This document shows, piece by piece, positions 1 to 4,184 of a stretch of DNA of 8,009 bases. This stretch comes from an uncultured Oscillospiraceae bacterium (lineage in GTDB: Bacteria > Bacillota > Clostridia > Oscillospirales > Oscillospiraceae), in assembly GCA_900758315.1 (NCBI GenBank), contig CAAERF010000344.1, positions 1-8,009 on the forward strand, given 5' to 3'. A program made the translations under genes and the position numbers. Position 1 is the first letter of the stretch, and each line of letters opens with the position of its first letter. The notes under the pieces were generated by a model. It saw only the letters and a list, made by a program, of their open reading frames with translations, ran no database searches and was not told the origin of the DNA.

Positions 1-2
1 GG

Positions 3-80
3 GAGGACGAGCTGGCCCCGCCGACACCGCCAGACGGACCGAGGCGAATTGAACCGGGGGAGGGCTGGGAGTATGTCTGA
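3..80 (+). CDS. C-terminal fragment of an unknown upstream protein (5' truncated)
   Basis: The window opens inside a reading frame that ends with TGA at 78-80. The visible tail is about 25 residues, acidic and proline-rich, ending in GEGWEYV. Of the three forward frames here, this one looks most protein-like; a second frame stops at 52 and the third is simply the upstream extension of the helicase frame. Its stop lies 8 bases into the helicase gene (ATGTCTGA), the close packing expected of consecutive phage replication genes. No function can be read from so short a tail. By position it could be a replisome organiser, a helicase loader or another early protein, but that is only inference. Confidence 0.45.
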   Translation, partial: EDELAPPTPPDGPRRIEPGEGWEYV

Positions 81-1425
81 CAGCGTCATTCAGGAGCAGT
101 GGCTCGCGGCCCAGCAGACGGTGCTGGGGTCGGTGCTCATCGACGGCAGATGTGCCAGCGAGGTACTGGCCCGGACCCAGGCCAGCGATTTCACCGGCGT
201 CTACCGGGAGATTTTTCTGATCCTCCGGGAGCTGGTCCAGGAGGGCAGCGCGCCGGATCCTCTGGCGGTGCTGAACCGGATGGACAGCCGGGATGGCAGT
301 GCCCGAAAACTGATCGCGGAGCTGATCGACCTGACGCCCACCTCGGCCAACTGCCGGATGTACATCGACATCCTCATCGAGCAGGCCAAGCTGCATCAGG
401 TCCGCCAGCTCAGCCAGAGCCTGCTGGAGTGCCGGTCCCTGGCGGAGGTGGAGGAGACCAGCAACCGGCTGGCCGAGCTGATCGCGGTCCGGTCCCAGCG
501 GCAGGTGTTCGGGATGCAGGAGCTGCTGGAGCGGTTCTACGAGCGCCACACGGACAAGAAACCGGTGCGCTACCTGACCTGGGGCATGGAGGGCCTGGAC
601 ATGCGGCTGTACGCGGAGTACGGAGACTTCATCATCCTGGGCGGCTATCCATCCGACGGCAAGACCGCTCTGGCCCTCTCCTTCGCCTGGCACCAGAGCG
701 GGTCGGACAAGGTGGGATTCTTCAGCCTGGAGACCCGGGAGGACAAGATGTTCGACCGGCAGGTTGCCATGGTCACCGGCATCCCCATGGGCCGGATCAA
801 GCGGAACCTGCTGGAGGACGGCGACTGGGTCCAGATGGCGGAGCGCAGCCGGGACATCTGCGGCCACACGTTGGACATCATCCCGGCGGCGGGGATGTCC
901 GCCACCGAGGTCATGCACTTCTCCAAGGCCCGGGGCTATCAGGTGATCTACATCGACTACCTCCAGCTGCTCCGGCCGGACAACCCCAGACTGACCCGCT
1001 ATGAGCAGGTCTCCCAGACCTCCATGACCCTGCACACCCTGGCAAACCAGTACGGGATCTCGGTGGTGGGACTCAGCCAGCTCCGACGGCCTGACCGGAC
1101 CCGTGGCAGGACCGCGCCCAGTATGTCCGACCTGCGGGAGTCGGGCCAGCTGGAACAGGACGCCGACGTGATTCTGCTGCTCTACCGGCCCTGCCCGGAT
1201 AACCCCAGTCTGCCGGACCGGGATCTGATGATCGCCAAGAACAAGGAAGGGCAGGCCCAGAAGGTGGTCCCGCTGACCTTCGACGGCAGCACCCAGCGCT
1301 TTTCCAGCCGAAAAGTCCACAAGTCCCTGGGCCAGCAGGTGGCCGAGGCAAAGGAGCAGATGGCCTATGAATACTCCCAGATGCAGCTGCTGGAGGACGC
1401 GGACGCGGAACTGCCGTTCCCGTGA
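73..1425 (+). CDS. dnaB: Replicative DNA helicase, DnaB family (phage)
   Basis: Hexameric 5'-3' helicase that unwinds the replication fork. About 450 residues, the normal family length. The N-terminal DnaB domain covers roughly residues 8-110 (AAQQTVLGSVLID near the start is typical). The RecA-like motor domain follows, with Walker A GYPSDGKT at 191-198, a motif like FFSLET just after it, Walker B-like YIDYLQLL around D295, LSQLRRPDR near 334-342, SDLRESGQLEQDAD at 352-365 and the late KNKEGQ motif near 389-394. I chose ATG at 73 because GGAGG at 59-63 lies 9 bases before it; an in-frame TTG at 49 would add eight residues with a poorer site. The SSB and HUH nickase genes follow directly. The protein ends in an acidic stretch and ELPFP, unusually like the tail of an SSB. 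Confidence 0.95.
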   Translation: MSDSVIQEQWLAAQQTVLGSVLIDGRCASEVLARTQASDFTGVYREIFLILRELVQEGSAPDPLAVLNRMDSRDGSARKLIAELIDLTPTSANCRMYIDILIEQAKLHQVRQLSQSLLECRSLAEVEETSNRLAELIAVRSQRQVFGMQELLERFYERHTDKKPVRYLTWGMEGLDMRLYAEYGDFIILGGYPSDGKTALALSFAWHQSGSDKVGFFSLETREDKMFDRQVAMVTGIPMGRIKRNLLEDGDWVQMAERSRDICGHTLDIIPAAGMSATEVMHFSKARGYQVIYIDYLQLLRPDNPRLTRYEQVSQTSMTLHTLANQYGISVVGLSQLRRPDRTRGRTAPSMSDLRESGQLEQDADVILLLYRPCPDNPSLPDRDLMIAKNKEGQAQKVVPLTFDGSTQRFSSRKVHKSLGQQVAEAKEQMAYEYSQMQLLEDADAELPFP

Positions 1426-1442
1426 CAGGAAAGGAGAGTACG

Positions 1443-1853
1443 ATGCCTTATACGAAACTGCAAAGCGGCGACTGGCTGGTGGCCGGCCGCTGTAGTGAGC
1501 CAAAATACCGCCGGGTGGGCAAGGACAACACACCCCGCTGTTCCATCGGGATTGCGGCGGCCCAGTCCAAGGAACTGGATGAGAAGGGCAAACCAAAGAC
1601 CATCTGGATCAATGCCACCGCCTGGCGCGGTATGGCCGACGTGCTGAACCAGGCCCGCAGCGGGGACTCGGTTCTGGTGATCGGCAGGCTCCACACCCAT
1701 GAATATGAGGGGAAGGTGTACAAGGATGTACAGGCGGTCTACGTCAATGTGGCCCAGCCGGACTTTTATGGCGCCTTCCATGAGCCCGCCTCAGCGGAGC
1801 CGCCCGACCTGAACGACCTGTCGGAAGAGGACGACGGCGAGCTGCCGTTCTAA
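1443..1853 (+). CDS. ssb: Single-stranded DNA-binding protein
   Basis: Binds and protects single-stranded DNA at the fork and recruits partners through its C-terminal tip. The product is 136 residues. Residues 1 to about 110 form the OB-fold: the stretch around IWINATAWRGMADVLN and SVLVIGRLHTHEYEGK matches the conserved SSB core. Residues 112-136 are a disordered acidic tail ending in EEDDGELPF, corresponding to the usual DDDIPF-type tip. ATG at 1443 is preferred over an in-frame GTG at 1422, because AAGGAG at 1431-1436 is well spaced for the ATG and the GTG overlaps the helicase stop. It starts 17 bases after the helicase and ends 3 bases before the nickase gene, so the three are probably co-transcribed. 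The N-terminal part is somewhat divergent from host SSB. Confidence 0.9.
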   Translation: MPYTKLQSGDWLVAGRCSEPKYRRVGKDNTPRCSIGIAAAQSKELDEKGKPKTIWINATAWRGMADVLNQARSGDSVLVIGRLHTHEYEGKVYKDVQAVYVNVAQPDFYGAFHEPASAEPPDLNDLSEEDDGELPF

Positions 1854-1856
1854 CTG

Positions 1857-2633
1857 ATGAGCCAGATTTTGAAAACGATTGAGGCCCGGAACGAGGTCCA
1901 GCAGATTCTGTACACCAACATCCGCATTCAGGAGTCGGACAACCTGGAGATCCGGCGGCAGAAGCGGGCACTGAAACGGTCGGTGTCCCGCTACCTGAAA
2001 TCCCGGCGACGATGTATCGAGGCGCTGATCCAGCACAACTTCACGGCGGAGGACTGGTACTGCACCCTGACCTTCACGGAGGAACGGCTGCCGCCGGAGA
2101 AGGTGAAGGCGGATTCCCGGTTTGCCTATTTTATTAAAATGCTGCGGAGGCGTGGCTGCCGGAACATTCGATACCTGAAAGTGCTGGAGCACCGGCACGG
2201 AGACGGCCGGTTCCACTTCCACGGGGTGCTGTCCGGGGACGGTCTGACGGCGGAGCTGATCCGCGACACCTGGAGCGGTGTGTACGGGTACGCCCGTGTC
2301 TCCCGGCTCCGGCCGGGGGATGTGCCCGGTCTGGCCCGGTACATCGCAAAGGAGGCCCCGGATCAGGTCAACCGGCGTGGCTACAGCCGCAGCCGTCCCC
2401 CCAACGGGCTGGCGGACCCGGTGGTGACCCGGGAGGTGGTGCCGGATTCCTTCCGGCTGACTGTCCCTTACGGCTGCCGGCTGGTGGAGCGGGAACCGCT
2501 CTGTGAGAACGCCTTCGGCACGGTCACCACCCTGTCCTATCTGACGCCGGCCGGACAAATGAATAAAACCTTAGGATTAAAAAAGACTCGAAATACTGTG
2601 TGTATTAGAGGGAAAGGAGCGCGAACCGATTGA
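1857..2633 (+). CDS. HUH-type rolling-circle replication initiation endonuclease (Rep)
   Basis: Predicted to nick one strand at an origin, stay covalently attached through a tyrosine and start rolling-circle replication. The 258 residues show the HUH series in order: motif 1 YCTLTF (C69-F73), motif 2 with the metal-binding histidines RFHFHG (H120, H122) and motif 3 ARYIAKE with the likely catalytic Y162 and nearby K165. This spacing resembles single-tyrosine Reps of the replication-associated protein (ORF2/G2P-like) group. The first 60 residues are basic and probably helical. ATG at 1857 follows the ssb stop by 3 bases with no strong Shine-Dalgarno site, suggesting translational coupling. The last 30 or so codons are AT-rich and lysine-rich, unlike the rest of the gene. 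Family identity rests on motifs only; a relaxase-like role is less likely because the protein is short and sits with replication genes. Confidence 0.8.
   Translation: MSQILKTIEARNEVQQILYTNIRIQESDNLEIRRQKRALKRSVSRYLKSRRRCIEALIQHNFTAEDWYCTLTFTEERLPPEKVKADSRFAYFIKMLRRRGCRNIRYLKVLEHRHGDGRFHFHGVLSGDGLTAELIRDTWSGVYGYARVSRLRPGDVPGLARYIAKEAPDQVNRRGYSRSRPPNGLADPVVTREVVPDSFRLTVPYGCRLVEREPLCENAFGTVTTLSYLTPAGQMNKTLGLKKTRNTVCIRGKGARTD
2587..2610 (+). repeat. Small imperfect hairpin in the AT-rich end of rep
   Basis: AATAC (2592-2596) and GTATT (2602-2606) form a perfect 5-bp stem with loop TGTGT. Flanking CTC (2587-2589) and GAG (2608-2610) can extend it past a small asymmetric internal loop. It lies inside the coding sequence for the Rep C-terminus, in the most AT-rich patch of the window. 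HUH Reps often nick at or near small hairpins beside their own gene, so this is a candidate origin element, but no nick-site consensus is recognisable. Confidence 0.3.
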
Positions 2634-2658
2634 AAAAATACCAGGCCTGTGATAGAAT
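2630..2658 (+). promoter_or_regulatory. Sigma-70-like promoter with extended -10
   Basis: TTGAAA at 2630-2635, a spacer of exactly 17 bases, then TAGAAT at 2653-2658, preceded by TGA so that the -10 is extended (TGN). Each hexamer matches the consensus at five of six positions. Transcription would begin near 2665, after the TTG start of the zinc-ribbon gene but before its in-frame ATG at 2678. The terminator at 2824-2872 would stop the transcript after roughly 200 bases. The surrounding AT-richness makes a chance match possible. Confidence 0.5.
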
Positions 2659-2833
2659 ACGGGTAAAGGATGGAAGAATGATCTGCCCGGAGTGCGGCAG
2701 GAAACTTCCCGGCGAATTTCGTACCGGCTGCGTCGTGCAAGGCTTTGTCCTGCGATGCCGTAACTGCGGTACGAGTTTCGAGATCAATTTCACAGATAGC
2801 GGCCCGCGGCCAGATGAGTCCTGCGCCCAGTAG
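2630..2833 (+). CDS. Small zinc-ribbon protein (two CxxC pairs)
   Basis: A 67-residue protein with CPEC (C19, C22) and CRNC (C43, C46), the two knuckles of a zinc ribbon, plus extra cysteines at 7 and 34. Similar Com-like or cysteine-rich small zinc proteins are common in Bacillota phages and mobile elements; they are presumed to bind nucleic acid or protein, but no precise role can be given. The TTG start at 2630 overlaps the rep stop (TTGA), with AAGGAG at 2614-2619 about 10 bases upstream. An in-frame ATG at 2678, with AAAGGA at 2665-2670, would give a 51-residue form starting just before the first CxxC, and a promoter lies between the two starts. The last codons and stop lie inside the terminator stem. 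The 3' part of the protein after the ribbon looks disordered. Confidence 0.7.
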   Translation: MKKYQACDRIRVKDGRMICPECGRKLPGEFRTGCVVQGFVLRCRNCGTSFEINFTDSGPRPDESCAQ

Positions 2834-2872
2834 TTTCAACACGAGGTTGGAATTGCTGGGCGTTTTTCTTTT
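2824..2872 (+). terminator. Rho-independent terminator ending the replication block
   Basis: The arms 2824-2840 and 2846-2862 can pair over 17 bp, including three G-U wobbles: CGCCCAG with CTGGGCG at the base, then a TAG/TTG step, then TTTCAAC with GTTGGAA. The loop is ACGAG (2841-2845). The run TTTTTCTTTT follows at 2863-2872. The stop codon TAG (2831-2833) of the zinc-ribbon gene is inside the left arm, so translation up to the stop would interfere with folding. It separates replication genes from packaging genes. Confidence 0.92.
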
Positions 2873-3055
2873 GCGTGGAGGTGATAGCCCACGGGGTGGA
2901 GATGGAAGACCAGGAACTGGCGGCCGCAGCCAGGTAGCTGGCCCGCTGAAAATTTTGGTGGGGGACTATAGGGGGAAATCAGAGAACGCGCCCGCGCACA
3001 AAATTTTCGAGAAAAAACAATCCAAATCCGGGAAAAAGCGGAGGTGAGACGGCAA
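2873..3055 (+). other. Non-coding spacer between replication and packaging modules
   Basis: No convincing gene. It holds a strong Shine-Dalgarno-like GGAGGTGA (2877-2884) that leads only into a tiny frame of 20 codons at most, ending with TAG at 2935-2937; a 5-bp hairpin GCCAG/CTGGC (2929-2942) with that TAG in its loop; a NotI-type palindrome (2920-2927); two AAAATTTT palindromes (2949-2956 and 3000-3007); and the G-rich string GGGGGACTATAGGGGG (2960-2975). A late promoter would be expected here, but the best match (CTGAAA at 2946, TATAGG at 2967, 15-base spacer) is weak. Late transcription may need a phage activator. Confidence 0.5.
3040..3047 (+). promoter_or_regulatory. Ribosome binding site GGAGGTGA
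   Basis: A near-perfect Shine-Dalgarno site, with GGAGG ending 11 bases before ATG 3056. The in-frame GTG at 3044 lies inside the site itself and so cannot be the start it serves. Confidence 0.75.
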
Positions 3056-3361
3056 ATGGCCAAGAGTGTGCGGAGTCAAATCCGGGATTCTCTCCTGGAT
3101 CAGCTCCGGGAAAAGCTGGCGGTGGAAGTTGTGCCCAAGGAACTGGATGACCGCGTCAAGGGATACCTGGCCCTCTATGACCAGTTCTGGGATTTGGAAG
3201 AACAGATGCAAGTAAAAAACCTTGACACTAAGGTCTATCTGGAGCTGAGCAAAGAACGCAGGCAGGTCAATGCATCCATGCTCAGCATCCTGAAGCTGTT
3301 CAACGACCTCCGTGGCAAGGAGAATTGCTTTATCTCTCTGCCCGAGCTGGATACGTTGTAA
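3056..3361 (+). CDS. Small P27-like phage protein (possible terminase small-subunit relative)
   Basis: A 101-residue, mostly helical, charged protein. The N-terminus (AKSVRSQIRDSLLDQLREK) and the later pattern of a helix with YLALYDQFWDLEEQ followed by VNASMLSILKLFNDL resemble the short P27-family terminase small subunits of Clostridia phages, which share a QL-(R/K), a (D/G)Y-ALWD and a VN-QML-IL pattern. This is recalled family knowledge, not a search result. A more canonical P27 protein directly precedes the terminase large subunit further on, so this copy may be an accessory DNA-binding protein, a second small subunit or an older duplicate. ATG 3056 is chosen because the upstream GTG at 3044 is part of the ribosome binding site. 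The HNH gene starts 31 bases downstream. Confidence 0.6.
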   Translation: MAKSVRSQIRDSLLDQLREKLAVEVVPKELDDRVKGYLALYDQFWDLEEQMQVKNLDTKVYLELSKERRQVNASMLSILKLFNDLRGKENCFISLPELDTL

Positions 3362-3378
3362 TGCCAACAGTCAGAGCT

Positions 3379-3387
3379 GGAGGTGAT
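3379..3387 (+). promoter_or_regulatory. Ribosome binding site GGAGGTGAT fixing a GTG start
   Basis: A full-length Shine-Dalgarno match, with GGAGG ending 9 bases before GTG 3393. No in-frame ATG is nearby, so it decides in favour of the GTG start of the HNH gene. Confidence 0.75.
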
Positions 3388-3392
3388 GATCT

Positions 3393-3659
3393 GTGGCCAA
3401 CAGAGCTTTTTATACCGGAGCCCAGTGGAAACGACTTCGGGAGAGTGTGCTGCGGCGGGACGGATACCAGTGCCGGCGGTGCCGTCGATATGGCAGGACG
3501 AGACAGGCGGTGACGGTTCATCACGTCAAGCCACTGAGCGAATACCCGGAGCGTGCCTATGATCTTGACAACCTGATCAGCGTGTGCCGGTCATGCCATA
3601 ACGCATTGCACCCGGAGAAGGGCCGTTCGAACTGGGACAAGTGCGACCGGTACGGCTGA
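3393..3659 (+). CDS. HNH endonuclease (packaging-associated)
   Basis: An 88-residue single-domain HNH nuclease. Zinc-binding pairs CRRC (C27, C30) and CRSC (C65, C68) frame the active-site signature: HH at 43-44, DLDN at 57-60 with the HNH asparagine N60, and H69 right after the second CxxC, ending ALHPEK. Such small HNH proteins next to terminase genes are known in HK97-like and other cos phages to assist the large terminase in cutting concatemers at cos, sometimes strictly required for packaging. Here it lies before the small and large terminase subunits, with a structured non-coding stretch between, fitting that role. A free-standing homing nuclease is the alternative, but its tight placement in the packaging module and small size argue against it. 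Start GTG with a very strong ribosome binding site. Confidence 0.92.
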   Translation: MANRAFYTGAQWKRLRESVLRRDGYQCRRCRRYGRTRQAVTVHHVKPLSEYPERAYDLDNLISVCRSCHNALHPEKGRSNWDKCDRYG

Positions 3660-3698
3660 ATGCGTGGGATCCCCCCCACTTGCGCCCAAAATTTCTCC

Positions 3699-3733
3699 GT
3701 TGGAAAGACCGGCGAATTTGGACCATTTCCAAC
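3699..3733 (+). repeat. Perfect 8-bp inverted repeat before the terminase genes
   Basis: GTTGGAAA (3699-3706) and TTTCCAAC (3726-3733) are exact reverse complements separated by 19 bases. No T-run follows, so it is not a terminator. A paired protein-binding site, for example for the terminase small subunit, is possible. Confidence 0.6.
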
Positions 3734-3756
3734 TGCGCGATACTTTTTGGGAGGGG

Positions 3757-3767
3757 GGAACGGTTCC
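3757..3767 (+). repeat. Palindrome GGAAC-G-GTTCC
   Basis: A perfect 5-bp dyad about a single central G, directly abutting the six-G tract. It belongs to the same dyad-rich non-coding stretch. Confidence 0.5.
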
Positions 3768-3812
3768 AGAATGTTGAGGTCGCCCAACGTGGGTGGCGAT
3801 GGTATATATTGG

Positions 3813-3820
3813 AAGGAGAG
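3813..3820 (+). promoter_or_regulatory. Ribosome binding site AAGGAGAG fixing a TTG start
   Basis: GGAG at 3815-3818 lies 6 bases before TTG 3825. It is the only good site in the 165 bases after the HNH gene, and it places the terminase small-subunit start at an unusual TTG codon. Confidence 0.7.
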
Positions 3821-3824
3821 CGCG

Positions 3825-4184
3825 TTGAACAAAGCAGAGTGGAAAAAGCGGATTGAACAGTGCTGTGAGGAGGCGGGGACCTACCAGCCCTGTTTCGATC
3901 TGGTCATTGATACGGTGGCGGAAATTCTGGAGCGGCGGGATGAGGCCGCCGAGCTCTACAGCAAGATGGGAGGCCGGCTGGTCATCGGTTACACCAACAA
4001 AGGTGGGGCCAGGAATCCGGTGAAAAATCCGGCGCTGGCGATCTGGGACGAGCTGAACCGGAGCGCCTTGCCCTACCTGCGGGATCTGGGCCTGACGCCG
4101 GCCGGATTAAAGAAAATCTCCGCAGCTTCGGACTTGGCTGCCGGACAGAATCTGGGTGATTTGCTTGGGCGCCTCGAAGGCTAG
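3825..4184 (+). CDS. terS: Terminase small subunit, P27 family
   Basis: DNA-recognition subunit of the packaging motor, which binds the cos/pac region and hands DNA to the large subunit. From TTG 3825 it is 119 residues, the normal size. The core [17 protein letters not shown], then [26 protein letters not shown], is the typical P27 signature (a KNP motif, a helix, then LGL(T/S)P). An ATG at 3660 in the same frame would add 55 residues of non-protein-like sequence and has no ribosome binding site, so I reject it. The 3' end overlaps the large-subunit gene by 29 bases, implying translational coupling. It is the second P27-like protein in the window; its position makes it the likelier working TerS. 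Confidence 0.88.
   Translation: MNKAEWKKRIEQCCEEAGTYQPCFDLVIDTVAEILERRDEAAELYSKMGGRLVIGYTNKGGARNPVKNPALAIWDELNRSALPYLRDLGLTPAGLKKISAASDLAAGQNLGDLLGRLEG

Larger units (their letters stand above)
3660..3824 (+). other. Structured non-coding stretch; candidate cos / terminase recognition region
   Basis: This stretch lies between the HNH stop and the TTG start of the terminase small subunit. The terminase frame stays open through it, but the implied residues look random and no ribosome binding site precedes the ATG at 3660. It contains GTGGG/CCCAC (3664-3668 and 3675-3679) around a run of seven C (3671-3677), a GGGATCCC palindrome (3666-3673), AAAATTT (3688-3694), a perfect 8-bp inverted repeat (3699-3733), a G-tract GGGAGGGGGG (3749-3758) and the palindrome GGAAC-G-GTTCC (3757-3767). 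In HK97-type cos phages the cohesive-end site commonly lies just before the small terminase gene, so this is a plausible cos. The cut position cannot be told. Confidence 0.4.

Noticed and set aside
99..1004. A 301-codon same-strand frame inside the helicase gene
   Set aside because: Its translation is dominated by G, P, R and A, the usual out-of-frame product of a G+C-rich gene, while the helicase frame carries all the expected motifs.
1791..2558. A 255-codon antisense frame opposite ssb and rep
   Set aside because: It is a mirror of the rep frame without recognisable motifs; the HUH motifs are read clearly on the + strand.
2745..3047. A 100-codon frame covering the zinc-ribbon end, the terminator and the spacer
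   Set aside because: It would be translated through a strong terminator, has low-complexity G/R/K content and overlaps the zinc-ribbon gene in another frame.
3222..3227. Exact TTGACA resembling a -35 element
   Set aside because: Within the P27-like coding sequence; no acceptable -10 hexamer at 16-18 bases downstream.
3660..3824. N-terminal extension of the terminase small subunit to ATG 3660
   Set aside because: No ribosome binding site for the ATG, residues unlike the P27 family, and dense nucleotide dyads; TTG 3825 has a good site.
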